A DNA stretch of 49,437 nt, taken from the NCBI GenBank assembly GCA_021786095.1, contig JAJYNX010000037.1:1-49437 (forward strand). The letters are read 5' to 3'. Within the stretch, counting starts at the first letter, position 1, and each line of letters opens with the position of its first letter. The position numbers were made by a program, and so were the translations under genes. This document shows positions 24,438-33,093 of the stretch, in pieces. A model generated the notes under the pieces. That model did no database searches. It saw only the letters and a program-made list of their open reading frames with translations, and was not told the origin of the DNA. The DNA comes from Actinomycetes bacterium (GTDB lineage: Bacteria > Actinomycetota > Acidimicrobiia > Acidimicrobiales > RAAP-2).

Positions 24438-24878
24438 GTGCTCTCACTCAGCCCGATCAAGATCGTGGTGATCGTCGCCGTGGTCATGCTCCTGCTCGGT
24501 CCGGACAAGCTGCCCGAGGTCGCTCGCAAGCTGGGTTCGAGCTGGCGAGCGCTGCGTCAACTCCAGGAGCGCATCGAGGCTGAGGTCCGCGAGGCCGTCC
24601 CCGACCTACCCAGCGCGGCCGACCTCGCGCGCATCGCGCGTAGCCCGGTGAACCTGCTCAACGAGCTGGCCAACCGGGTCGAGGACCGCGAGGCGTCACC
24701 GGGAGCCGCCTCGGTGCAGGACATCACCGAGTCGCCGCCACCGCCACCGCCACCGCCGCCGTCACCGCCGCCACCCTCGCTCTCGCCTCGCGACCCGGCG
24801 GGACCCGGCATCCTCCCGCCCGCGGAGCGCTCGTGGTCGTCGAGCGACGCGCCCACCGTCGATCCCTCCCTCAACTAG
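24438..24878 (+). CDS. tatB: TatA/TatB-family twin-arginine translocase subunit
   Basis: The protein has a short N-terminal membrane helix (SPIKIVVIVAVVMLLLGPDKLP), the G-P-x-x-L-P hinge, and an amphipathic helix (RALRQLQERIEAEVREAV). This is the TatA/TatB layout, and the longer helix and 146-residue length favour TatB. The C-terminal third is disordered with a run of nine prolines. It lies 6 bases before tatC. A separate tatA is not in the window, so this protein may serve alone or with a distant TatA. Confidence 0.85.
   Translation: MLSLSPIKIVVIVAVVMLLLGPDKLPEVARKLGSSWRALRQLQERIEAEVREAVPDLPSAADLARIARSPVNLLNELANRVEDREASPGAASVQDITESPPPPPPPPPSPPPPSLSPRDPAGPGILPPAERSWSSSDAPTVDPSLN
24735..24776 (+). 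repeat. Proline-codon repeat within the tatB-like gene
   Basis: This is a simple repeat of CCG/CCA triplets encoding nine prolines, one serine and four prolines. Such runs stall ribosomes without EF-P and vary easily in length by slippage. Confidence 0.8.
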
Positions 24879-24884
24879 TCCGAC

Positions 24885-25613
24885 GTGTCGAACTTTCGCA
24901 AAGCCGCCAGCGGGATGACGCTGGCCGAACACCTCGCCGAGGCCCGTCGACGCTTTCTGCAGTCCGGCGCCGCGGTCATCGTGCTGGGCATCGTCGCGTT
25001 CATCGTGTATCCCGAGATACTGCGCTTCCTCCAGGGTCCCTACTGCCGCGCCACACCACGCCACTGCTCGTTCCTGGTCACCAATCCTCTCGACGGGCTC
25101 AACCTGCGCGTCCAGATCGCCCTCTTCGGAGGGGTCCTGTTCGCGTCGCCACTGATCCTGTGGCACGTCTGGCGCTTCATTACGCCCGGGCTGAAGGCGA
25201 AGGAGCGCCGCTACGCCATCCCCTTCGTCACCGCCACGGTGCTCTTCTTCGCGGGCGGCGTCATCGTGGCCTACTACAGCTTCGACAACGCCATCGCGTG
25301 GCTGCAGTCGATCGGCGGCCACTCGCTGGTGTCGTACTACAACCCGAACCAGTATCTGAGCCTGTTCCTACTGATGATGTTCATCTTCGGCGTGGCCTTC
25401 GAGTTCCCAGTGGTGCTCGTCGCGCTGGAGCTGGCCCGGCTGGTGACTCCCGCCCAGCTGCTGCGGACGTGGCGCTACGCCCTCATCGTGATCACGATCT
25501 TCGCGGCGATCTTCACGCCCAGCGGCGACCCGCTGTCCATGCTGGCCCTCGGCATCCCCCTCACCCTCTTCTACTTCCTCGCCATCGGGGTGGGCCGGTT
25601 GCTCCGCCGGTGA
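24885..25613 (+). CDS. tatC: TatC, twin-arginine translocase core
   Basis: TatC binds twin-arginine signal peptides of folded export substrates. The 242 residues show six hydrophobic segments, the conserved MTLAEHLAEARRRF N-terminus (TatC E-H-L-x-E-L-R-x-R box) and the F-x-x-G-x-x-F-E-F-P motif in the fourth helix. GTG start 6 bases after the TatB-like gene. The stop overlaps the helicase start (GTGA). Confidence 0.94.
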   Translation: MSNFRKAASGMTLAEHLAEARRRFLQSGAAVIVLGIVAFIVYPEILRFLQGPYCRATPRHCSFLVTNPLDGLNLRVQIALFGGVLFASPLILWHVWRFITPGLKAKERRYAIPFVTATVLFFAGGVIVAYYSFDNAIAWLQSIGGHSLVSYYNPNQYLSLFLLMMFIFGVAFEFPVVLVALELARLVTPAQLLRTWRYALIVITIFAAIFTPSGDPLSMLALGIPLTLFYFLAIGVGRLLRR

Positions 25614-27736
25614 GCGCCGCGTCACGACGCGAGCGCTTCCTCGCGGGACTGGGCTTCGGCCTCGACGACTTCCAAACCCGCGCGTTGGACGCCCTCGACG
25701 ACGACGTCAACGTCCTGGTCAGCGCCCCGACCGGCTCTGGCAAGACCCTGGTCGCCGACTACGCCATCGCCCGCGCCCTGGACGAGGGCCAGCGCGCCTT
25801 CTACACCACCCCGCTCAAGGCTCTCTCCAACCAGAAGTTCCACGAGCTCGGCCGCCTCTTCGGCGTCGAGCGCGTCGGCCTGCTGACGGGGGACACGTCC
25901 GTCCAGCGTGACGCGCCGATCGTCGTCATGACCACCGAGGTCCTGCGCAACATGCTGCTGACTCGTTCGGACCAGATCGCCCAGCTCGGCCTCGTCATCC
26001 TCGACGAGGTGCATTACCTGCAGGACCCCTTCCGTGGGGGGGTGTGGGAGGAGGTGCTCATCCTCTCGCCGGCGCACGTGCGCGTCGTGGCGCTCTCGGC
26101 GACCGTGGGCAACGCCGACTTCGTGGGGGAGTGGCTGAGCGCGGTGCGAGGGACGACGCGCGTGATCGTCGAGACGCAGCGCCCCATCACGCTGCACCAC
26201 CACGTCGCGGTGGTGCGGCGGGGCCAGAGCGACGCCGAGATCGTGGACCTTCTCGCGCACGACCGGCCATCGGACGAGGCGCGGCGCATCGACAACCTCG
26301 TGCGAGCCACCCGTCGGTTCCGGCCCGGACCCCGATGGCAGGGGAGGGCGTCGACGCCCCCGGCGGCTTTTCGCACGCCTCGACGCAGCGAGCTGCTCCT
26401 GGCGATGGATCAGCTCGACCTGCTGCCGGCGATCGTGTTCATCTTCTCGCGCGCGGCCTGTGACGACGCCGTGCGCCAGTGTCGCCGTGACGGGTTGGGC
26501 TTCACCGACGCCGAGCAACGCGCCGAGATCGAGCGCATCGCCGAGAGCCATCTAGACGCCTTCAGTGACGACGAGCTGGCGGCCCTCGAGTACGGCGACT
26601 TCCTCGACAGCCTGCGTCGGGGTCTGGCCGCGCACCACGCGGGCATGGTGCCCGCGTTTCGCGAGATCGTCGAGCACTGCTTCGAACGCAACCTGCTGTC
26701 GGTCGTGTTCGCCACCGAGACCCTCGCCCTGGGCGTGAACATGCCCGCCCGATCGGTCGCACTCGAGAAGTTCTCGAAGTTCTCCGACGCCGGTCGCCAG
26801 TTCCTGACGAGCGGCGAGTTCTCCCAGCTGAGTGGTCGCGCCGGGCGCCGCGGTCTGGACGACGAGGGGCACGCGGTGGTGTGCTTCGCCAACGAGGTCG
26901 CCCTGCGCGACGTCGCCCGGGTGGCTCTCTCGCCGCCGTCCGAGTTGCACTCCTCGTTCAAGCCGACCTACAACCTGACCGCGAATCTGATGGCCCACGT
27001 CACCCAGGAGACGGCCCTCGAGATCGTGCGCAGCTCCTACGCGCAGTTCGAGGCCGACCATCGACCGACCGCGAGCCGTCGCTCGCTCAGTGAACAGCTC
27101 GCGGCTCGCCACCGCGTCCTCGAGGAGATGGGTTACGCCGACGGCTGGCGGCTGCTCGCACCGGGACACCTCCTACGCTCCCTCTACCACGAGTCCGACC
27201 TCCTGATCGCCCACTCCCTGGCCGCCGGGATCTTCGACGACCTCGAGCCCGCGACCCTCGCGGGAGTCCTGTCCGGCTTCGTCTACGAGGGACGACGCTC
27301 CTCGCGGCGCGACCACGCCGGCGCTCGGGTGAGCGTGGCCCGGTCGCGGACGCTCCACGACCACCTCGGTCAAGAGCGTCGCGACACACTGGGCGAGCGC
27401 GTGAGCCAGGTCAAGGTCGCCGCCGCGACCATCGCGCAGATCGAGGGTCGCTACCAGGTGCCCCACGCGCGCGAGCCCGATGGCTCCTTCGCCCGCCCGG
27501 TGGCCGCTTGGGCCCGGGGCGCCACCCTGCGCACGGTCCTGGACCTCGCCGACCTCGAGGTGGGCCTGACCTCGCCGGGGGACTTCGTGCGCACCGTGAA
27601 GCAGGTGGCGGACCTGTGTGACCAGCTGGGACGCCTCGGGGAGCACCGCGACGTCGCTCGGGTGGCTCGACAGGCCCGCGACGCGCTGGTGCGCAGCGTC
27701 GTGGCCAGCGACCTCAGCGTCCACCCTCCGCGCTAG
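25610..27736 (+). CDS. Ski2-like DEAD/DEAH-box helicase (HelY type)
   Basis: This is an ATP-dependent RNA helicase of the Ski2/Mtr4 superfamily, as in mycobacterial HelY. Of 708 residues, Walker A APTGSGKT is at 39-46, DEVH at 132-135, SAT follows (VVALSATVGN), and motif VI is QLSGRAGRRG. The C-terminal helical domain is about 250 residues. It is shorter than HelY of mycobacteria (about 900). GTG 25610 overlaps the tatC stop; a much longer frame upstream runs antiphase through tatC and is rejected. The target RNA is unknown. Confidence 0.9.
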   Translation: MSAASRRERFLAGLGFGLDDFQTRALDALDDDVNVLVSAPTGSGKTLVADYAIARALDEGQRAFYTTPLKALSNQKFHELGRLFGVERVGLLTGDTSVQRDAPIVVMTTEVLRNMLLTRSDQIAQLGLVILDEVHYLQDPFRGGVWEEVLILSPAHVRVVALSATVGNADFVGEWLSAVRGTTRVIVETQRPITLHHHVAVVRRGQSDAEIVDLLAHDRPSDEARRIDNLVRATRRFRPGPRWQGRASTPPAAFRTPRRSELLLAMDQLDLLPAIVFIFSRAACDDAVRQCRRDGLGFTDAEQRAEIERIAESHLDAFSDDELAALEYGDFLDSLRRGLAAHHAGMVPAFREIVEHCFERNLLSVVFATETLALGVNMPARSVALEKFSKFSDAGRQFLTSGEFSQLSGRAGRRGLDDEGHAVVCFANEVALRDVARVALSPPSELHSSFKPTYNLTANLMAHVTQETALEIVRSSYAQFEADHRPTASRRSLSEQLAARHRVLEEMGYADGWRLLAPGHLLRSLYHESDLLIAHSLAAGIFDDLEPATLAGVLSGFVYEGRRSSRRDHAGARVSVARSRTLHDHLGQERRDTLGERVSQVKVAAATIAQIEGRYQVPHAREPDGSFARPVAAWARGATLRTVLDLADLEVGLTSPGDFVRTVKQVADLCDQLGRLGEHRDVARVARQARDALVRSVVASDLSVHPPR

Positions 27737-27761
27737 GTTCGGCCCTAGTCTCGTAGGGGCC

Positions 27762-29372
27762 ATGCACCCCTACGTCGCCGAAGAGTTCACCGACGCCGAG
27801 GCGGCGGTCCTGCGCCGGTACGTCACCAACCTCGACAGTCCGGTCTTCGCGCTGGTGAACCTGCCCGAGGTCGTCAAGGGGGCCCTGTTCGCGCGCTACT
27901 CGCGATCCTCGAAGAGCCTGCGCCGTCTGTTCCTCGACGAGTTCGCGGGCGACCTGGACCTCACCGGGGACGTCTCCTTCGACGCCACGGTGGGCTTCGC
28001 CCGCGCCGACGAGTTCTACCAGCGGATCTTCGTGGAGTACGGCGACGACTCGGTGGCCCAGCTGGGCGGCGTACACCTCGCGTGCGAGCAAGCGAGCAAC
28101 CTGCTCACCAAGGTGCTCGAGCGAGGCCGGCTGATGAGCTACCTCGAGCAGTCCACCCGCTACCTCGGCTACGACCGACGACTGGGCAACGGGCACTACC
28201 GGTTCTACCGGGACCACGACATCCTCGAGTCGCGATTCGGCGCCCGCTACGTGGGCGAGATGGACCGCGTCTTCGACACCTACGGCGCCCTGTTGGCACC
28301 GCTGACGGAGTGGCTGACGCGCCGCTACCCCAAGACCGCCGAGGACACCGACTTCGTCTACCGCCAGGCCATTCGCGCCAAGGCGCTCGACGCCGCCCGC
28401 GGGCTGCTCCCGGCCAGCGCCCTGTCGAACCTGGGCATCTACGGGACGGGGCAAGCCTACGAGGCCCTCCTGCTGCGCATGCGGGCCCACCCCCTGCCCG
28501 AGGTCCGCGAGTACGCCGAGCTGATGCGCCGCGAGTTGATGAAGGTCATCCCGTCATTCCTGCGCCGCCTCGACCTGCCCGAGCGCGGCGGTGCGTGGTC
28601 CGCGTACCTGCGCGAGACGAGTGACGCGACACGCGAGCTCGTGTCGTCACTAGCCGTCGACGTCAGCCCGGCCGGCTTCGACCAGCGGGTCCGCCTCGTC
28701 GGATTCGACCCGGCGGGCGAGACTCGAGTCCTCGAGGCGATCGTCCTCGAGGCGTCGGAACTCTCCGACGCCCAGGCTCGCGCCGTCGTGGCGCGCCTGG
28801 ACGCGGGGGAGCGGGCGAGTCTCTTCGCCCGCTACGTGGGCGAGCGGCACAATCGCCGTCACCGTCCTGGCCGCGCCTTCGAGCGAACCGACTACCGCTT
28901 CGAGATCGTGTCGGACTACGGCGCATTCCGCGACCTCCAGCGCCACCGGCTCCTGTCCATCGAGTGGCAGGCGTTGGGCGCCGATCTCGGCTACGAGGTG
29001 CCCGAGCTGATCGTGGACGCGGGGCTGGCCGAGCCCTACGAGGAGTCGCTGCACCGCTCGGCCGAGCTCTACCACGACCTCCACGACGAGTTTCCCCACC
29101 AGAGCCAGTACGCCGTGGCCCTGGCGCACCGGATCCGCTACGTGATCCAGATGAACGCCCGCGAGGCGATGCACCTGATCGAGTTGCGCTCCAGCCCCCA
29201 GGGCCACCCCCACTACCGGCACATCGCCCACGAGATGGCCCGGCTCATCCGCGAGGAGGCGGGTCACCACGCCATCGCCGACTCGCTGGCGTTCCTCGAT
29301 CGCACCGAGACCGACCTGGAGCGCCTGGCCGCCGAACGGCGGGCCGAGCGGCGCCGCCGCGGCGGGTCCTGA
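27762..29372 (+). CDS. Tandem ThyX-like protein (double FAD-dependent thymidylate synthase fold)
   Basis: Flavin-dependent thymidylate synthase ThyX makes dTMP from dUMP and carries the motif R-H-R-x5-8-S-x-R-Y. This 536-residue protein looks like two ThyX folds in tandem. In the first half, RGRLMSYLEQSTRY (121-134) aligns with the motif but has Gly for His and Leu for Asn. In the second half, RHRLLS (394-399) keeps the start of the motif but lacks the E-x-S-x-R-Y end. Both halves have ThyX-like C-terminal segments, such as NAREAMHLIELRS. ATG 27762 lies 25 bases after the helicase gene. Whether it makes dTMP is unclear. Confidence 0.8.
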   Translation: MHPYVAEEFTDAEAAVLRRYVTNLDSPVFALVNLPEVVKGALFARYSRSSKSLRRLFLDEFAGDLDLTGDVSFDATVGFARADEFYQRIFVEYGDDSVAQLGGVHLACEQASNLLTKVLERGRLMSYLEQSTRYLGYDRRLGNGHYRFYRDHDILESRFGARYVGEMDRVFDTYGALLAPLTEWLTRRYPKTAEDTDFVYRQAIRAKALDAARGLLPASALSNLGIYGTGQAYEALLLRMRAHPLPEVREYAELMRRELMKVIPSFLRRLDLPERGGAWSAYLRETSDATRELVSSLAVDVSPAGFDQRVRLVGFDPAGETRVLEAIVLEASELSDAQARAVVARLDAGERASLFARYVGERHNRRHRPGRAFERTDYRFEIVSDYGAFRDLQRHRLLSIEWQALGADLGYEVPELIVDAGLAEPYEESLHRSAELYHDLHDEFPHQSQYAVALAHRIRYVIQMNAREAMHLIELRSSPQGHPHYRHIAHEMARLIREEAGHHAIADSLAFLDRTETDLERLAAERRAERRRRGGS

Positions 29373-29430
29373 TCCGTGGGTTTATCGATTCTTTAACGCG
29401 ATTAAGGCGCACGCCCGGCCCAAAAGGCTC

Positions 29431-29436
29431 TACACT
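29431..29436 (+). promoter_or_regulatory. -10 element of the DUF4193 gene
   Basis: TACACT in an AT-richer intergenic stretch would give a leader of about 25 bases containing an AAGGGA ribosome site before GTG 29463. Confidence 0.45.
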
Positions 29437-29462
29437 GCCTGCGCCACAGAGAAGGGACGACC

Positions 29463-29918
29463 GTGAGCGACAACGAGACCGACGAGGTATTCGACGAGGA
29501 AGAACTGGCCGAAGGCTTCGACGAGGAGATCCTCGGCGCGGACGACGCCGATGAGGTGGACGTCGTCGCGATCGACGAGGACGACGACGATGACGTCATC
29601 GACGAGGTTCTCGACGACGTCGAGGACGAGGCCGACGAGGTGCTGGCGGAGATCGCGACCAGCGACGACGAGGACCTCGACGACGACGCCGACGTCGAGC
29701 TGGCACTCGACGAAGTGCTCGCCGAGACGATCCGTCGCGCCACCCTCCCCGAGGACGACGAGGACGAGGTGGTGAGCGACGTCGACGCCACCCTTGACGC
29801 CACCGAGGCGATCCTGCCCAAGCAGGATGACGAATTTCGCTGCTCGTCGTGCCGTCTGCTCAAGAAGATGAGCCAACTCGCCGACGAGACGCACATGCTC
29901 TGCCGCGACTGCGTGTGA
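29463..29918 (+). CDS. DUF4193 protein with acidic region and C-terminal zinc ribbon
   Basis: The N-terminal 115 residues are extremely acidic (long Asp/Glu runs) and low in complexity. The C-terminal 35 residues form a treble-clef/zinc-ribbon motif: FRCSSC, then SQLADE, then MLCRDC. This layout matches the actinobacterial DUF4193 family, although the acidic part is longer than usual. The function of the family is unknown; the zinc ribbon resembles domains that bind nucleic acid or transcription machinery. The next gene starts in its last codons (GTGTGA). Confidence 0.85.
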   Translation: MSDNETDEVFDEEELAEGFDEEILGADDADEVDVVAIDEDDDDDVIDEVLDDVEDEADEVLAEIATSDDEDLDDDADVELALDEVLAETIRRATLPEDDEDEVVSDVDATLDATEAILPKQDDEFRCSSCRLLKKMSQLADETHMLCRDCV

Positions 29919-30352
29919 GCGACGCGGGGAGCGGCTCCTCAGTGATCCGCGTGACGCGCTCGGCGACGGTCTCGGTCCCGCTGCGTCACGCCTTCGACGA
30001 GGCCTGGCGACACACGTCCGCACTGCGCGGCGGGACCGCTCTGCTCGCGACCATCGCCGGCGACGCCGACGGGGACGTGCTCAGCGACCTCGTGGCGCAC
30101 GACTGTCTGTGGGTCGCGCACCTCGGCGACACGGTGCGGGGATTCGCCGTCGTACGCCGACGCGTCATCGAGGGGCTGTGGGTGGACCCGAACGAGCGGC
30201 GCCACGGCACAGCCCGAACGATCCTCGCGGCCCTCGCGTCCCTGCCCGACGCGCCGCTGGACGCCTGGGCACTACCCGGTGATCGCGCCACGAAGTCCCT
30301 CTACGAGAACGTGGGCTGGCGCGCCCGCCTGCTTACGATGCGGGGCGCGTAG
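29915..30352 (+). CDS. GNAT-family N-acetyltransferase
   Basis: A 145-residue single GNAT domain. GLWVDPNERRHGTARTIL is the beta4-helix3 segment that binds acetyl-CoA pyrophosphate (R-x-x-G-x-A pattern, here R-R-H-G-T-A), and SLYENVGWRARLL is the typical C-terminal Y-x-x-x-G-F/W motif. GTG 29915 overlaps the DUF4193 stop by four bases. The substrate is unknown. The 3' end overlaps the convergent gene by 20 bases. Confidence 0.82.
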   Translation: MSDAGSGSSVIRVTRSATVSVPLRHAFDEAWRHTSALRGGTALLATIAGDADGDVLSDLVAHDCLWVAHLGDTVRGFAVVRRRVIEGLWVDPNERRHGTARTILAALASLPDAPLDAWALPGDRATKSLYENVGWRARLLTMRGA

Positions 30353-31673
30353 CGCGGCGCACGGGCCGCGTCGGCGGGGGAGGGGGTGGCACCCGCATCC
30401 CGAGAAGCTTGGCCAACTCGGGGATCGCCCCCGCGCTCTTCACCGCGAGGGCCCGGCACGCCGCGTCGTCGGGGATCCCCTGGGGCTTGATGGTTCGCCG
30501 GATCGAGGTGTCGACCGCCAGGGTGACGATCTCCTGCCACGCGGCCGGCTCGCTCGAGGCGCTCAACGCGTCGGACACCATGCTCGCCACGCGCGTCGCC
30601 ATCTCGCCGCTGACGCGTGTGGACATGTCCGGGGGCCGGGCCACGAGGCGCAACGCCTCGGCAGCGTGTCCGCTGGTGACCGCCGCCTCGAGGCGCTCGT
30701 TCCACTGGGTACGCAGGACCTCAAGACGCGCGTGCAGCGTGGCCTGCAACTCCTTCAACTGGGCGCGGGCCTCCTCGTCGAGAGTGACCACCTTCGCGGA
30801 CGTCACCACGGCGCGCAGGTCGCGAAGGTGCAGTCCCTTGCCCGCACCGATTGCCCCGGCGGCCCGGTCCTTCCACAGGGCCAGACTGCTACGGCCCAGG
30901 AGGTCCTCGGCGATCCGCTCAATGGTGACCGGGTCCACCGTCGGGCGCCCCTGGGCGCTCGCGTTCTTGTTCTGCTCGGCGACGGCGGTGCGCACGGCGG
31001 GGATCCCGCCGCGCAACAGCTGCTCGGCCACGGGCAGCTGCTCGGGCGACAGCGTCGCCAGGAACGCGTTGCGGTGCGTCGTCGTGACGGGGGGACCGCT
31101 CGGTCGCGCCGAACGATCCGATCCGGGTCGACCACCGCGCTCGCGCGTCGCACGCTCGGACGTCGGCCGCGACGGGCGCTCGGACCGTGCGGGACCCGCA
31201 CCGCGCGTCGCACGCGCCGCGCCCTCGTCACGAGCCGGACGTGACGGGCGCGCGTCGCCGTCGCCACGCGGGGCCCGCTCCGGACGCGGTGCGCCCTCAC
31301 CGCGCGCCGACCGGTCGCGCGACGGGGATCGCCCGGGGCGCGAGGGGCCGCGCCGGTCATCGTCACGCCGCGGACCGCGCCCCTTGGGGGCGTAGGTCAC
31401 CACGACGTCGGGTCCGGTGTGCACGCTCGGCAGCAGCTCCAGGCGCTCGTGACGCGGATCGAGCGGCGACGCCGTCTTGGGCGCGTAGACCGCCAGCACC
31501 TCCATCCCCTCCATGTACTGCTCGACCTCGGCGCGGTAGACCTGTCCGACCACGGGTGCGCCGGGCACCAGCGACGCGCTGAGGACGCCCTTGGGCAACT
31601 TCGCGCCGGCGGCGCGCCACGTGGCGACGTCGCCCTGCAGGCTGGTGATTTCGATCTCAATGCGACGAGACAT
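30333..31673 (-). CDS. Unrecognised 446-aa protein with Arg-rich disordered centre
   Basis: Three parts are visible. An N-terminal beta-rich domain of about 100 residues starts with SRRIEIEITSLQGDVATWRAAG and ends near TYAPKGRG. A disordered linker of about 95 residues follows, dominated by R-D, R-P, R-S and R-G pairs. The C-terminal half is helical and ends in six prolines and a basic tail. The Arg-rich linker suggests nucleic-acid or ribosome association, but this is inference. ATG 31673 follows a TAGATT hexamer by 8 bases. I do not recognise the family; it may be lineage-specific. Confidence 0.75.
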   Translation of the reverse strand: MSRRIEIEITSLQGDVATWRAAGAKLPKGVLSASLVPGAPVVGQVYRAEVEQYMEGMEVLAVYAPKTASPLDPRHERLELLPSVHTGPDVVVTYAPKGRGPRRDDDRRGPSRPGRSPSRDRSARGEGAPRPERAPRGDGDARPSRPARDEGAARATRGAGPARSERPSRPTSERATRERGGRPGSDRSARPSGPPVTTTHRNAFLATLSPEQLPVAEQLLRGGIPAVRTAVAEQNKNASAQGRPTVDPVTIERIAEDLLGRSSLALWKDRAAGAIGAGKGLHLRDLRAVVTSAKVVTLDEEARAQLKELQATLHARLEVLRTQWNERLEAAVTSGHAAEALRLVARPPDMSTRVSGEMATRVASMVSDALSASSEPAAWQEIVTLAVDTSIRRTIKPQGIPDDAACRALAVKSAGAIPELAKLLGMRVPPPPPPTRPVRRATRPAS

Positions 31674-31681
31674 AGGGTTCC

Positions 31682-31687
31682 AATCTA
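31682..31687 (-). promoter_or_regulatory. Possible -10 element of the Arg-rich protein gene
   Basis: TAGATT on the minus strand ends eight bases before ATG 31673, so the leader would be only one or two bases long. Confidence 0.35.
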
Positions 31688-31744
31688 CTCCGTTCGCCGC
31701 GTCCGCTCGCGCGGGCACGTGATCGCGGCTGAGAGCGCGGTGCG

Positions 31745-31750
31745 TACCAT
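31745..31750 (+). promoter_or_regulatory. -10 element of the HtrA protease gene (leaderless)
   Basis: TACCAT ends six bases before ATG 31757. The intervening GGAGAG could also act as a ribosome site, but the spacing fits a leaderless start. Confidence 0.4.
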
Positions 31751-31756
31751 GGAGAG

Positions 31757-33088
31757 ATGAGTGACGAATCCTCCGAGATGCCCGCCGCGCCGCCGCCGAC
31801 GGACGGGACCTCCGACACGCTGGATCCGCGCGACGCGTTGACGTTCGACCAGCGCGACTCGGCGCCGGTGGCGACGTCGCCCACCTTCGACACGCCGCCG
31901 TCGCCACCACCCACCCGTGATCCCTACGGGCCCTACGTGCCCGTGGGGGCCGCGCCCCGCGACGCCGCGCCCCGCGCCGGTCGCTCGCCGTGGTCCAACC
32001 GGCTCTCGCTGCTGCTGGTGGCGGCACTGGTCGGCGGGCTCGCGGGGCACTTCTCCGCCCCCAGCTCCACCGGCGGCGGGGTCACCATCAACGCCGTGTC
32101 GGCGACCTCGCCCGGCGCGGTACTGCCCTCGGGACTGACCATTCCGACGCTGGTGGAGAGGGTCCTGCCCTCGGTCGTCTCCATCGACGTCAGGGGCCAG
32201 GGGACCGAGGATCAGGGGACCGGCATGATCATCTCGCCCAACGGTCTCGTCGTGACGAACAACCACGTGATCGCCGCCTCGATCGGCGGGGGAACGATCA
32301 CCGTCACGCGCTCGGGATCCACCGCGAGCCTGCCCGCGACGCTGATCGGCACCAACCCGATCAACGACGTGGCCCTGATCCGCATCAACGGGGCGTCCGG
32401 CCTGCCGGCCGTGACCTTCGGCAACTCCAACAAGTTGGTCGTCGGCGACGCCGTGGTGGCGATCGGCAACGCGCTCGGGCTCGCGGCCGGCACCCCGACG
32501 GTCACCCAGGGCATCGTGTCCGCGCTCGGGCGGACCGTCACGGCCGGTTCGGGAACGTCCACCGAGACCCTCAGCAACATGATCCAGACCGACGCGGCGA
32601 TCAATCCCGGCAACTCCGGTGGACCCCTGTTGAACGCGCGAGGGGACGTGATCGGGATGAACACCGCCGTCGCGGGCACCCTGCCCGACGGCGAGAGCGC
32701 CCAGAACATCGGCTTCGCCATCCCCGTGGCCACGATCCAGTCGCTCCTGAAGTCTCTGCTGGCGGGGGAGAGCGTCGTCACCCACGGTGCGTTCATCGGC
32801 GTCGAGATCATGTCCAACAGCCCCACGATCCAACAGCAGTACGGCTTCACCACGGACGTGGGAGCCGTCGTGATCAGCGTGATCCCCCACACCGGCGCGG
32901 CGGCGGCGGGCGTGCGCCAGGGCGACATCATCGTGGGCCTCGACAACACCGCGATCAGCAACGCTCAGGACCTGTCCAGCGTCCTGTCGGGGCTGCGCCC
33001 GGGTGACCACGTCACGTTGCGCATCGTGCGCGGCACCCGGCACCTGACCCTGACCGTGACCCTGGGGACCGCCCCCCACGGGGGCTAG
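31757..33088 (+). CDS. HtrA/DegP-family serine protease with PDZ domain
   Basis: This is a membrane-anchored, trypsin-like protease for extracytoplasmic protein quality control. In the 443 residues, a proline-rich cytoplasmic tail (1-78) is followed by one membrane helix (about 82-100). The protease domain has the triad His170 (TNNHV), Asp204 (NDVALI) and Ser287 (GNSGGP), and a C-terminal PDZ domain carries VVISVIPHTGAAAAGVRQGD. The layout matches actinobacterial PepD/HtrA. It converges with an SDR gene 5 bases away. Confidence 0.94.
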   Translation: MSDESSEMPAAPPPTDGTSDTLDPRDALTFDQRDSAPVATSPTFDTPPSPPPTRDPYGPYVPVGAAPRDAAPRAGRSPWSNRLSLLLVAALVGGLAGHFSAPSSTGGGVTINAVSATSPGAVLPSGLTIPTLVERVLPSVVSIDVRGQGTEDQGTGMIISPNGLVVTNNHVIAASIGGGTITVTRSGSTASLPATLIGTNPINDVALIRINGASGLPAVTFGNSNKLVVGDAVVAIGNALGLAAGTPTVTQGIVSALGRTVTAGSGTSTETLSNMIQTDAAINPGNSGGPLLNARGDVIGMNTAVAGTLPDGESAQNIGFAIPVATIQSLLKSLLAGESVVTHGAFIGVEIMSNSPTIQQQYGFTTDVGAVVISVIPHTGAAAAGVRQGDIIVGLDNTAISNAQDLSSVLSGLRPGDHVTLRIVRGTRHLTLTVTLGTAPHGG

Positions 33089-33093
33089 ACCGG

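Noticed and set aside
24833-25609. N-terminal extension of the helicase through tatC
   Set aside because: The extra 259 codons are an out-of-frame reading of tatC, rich in Arg and Pro; the helicase domain starts properly at GTG 25610.
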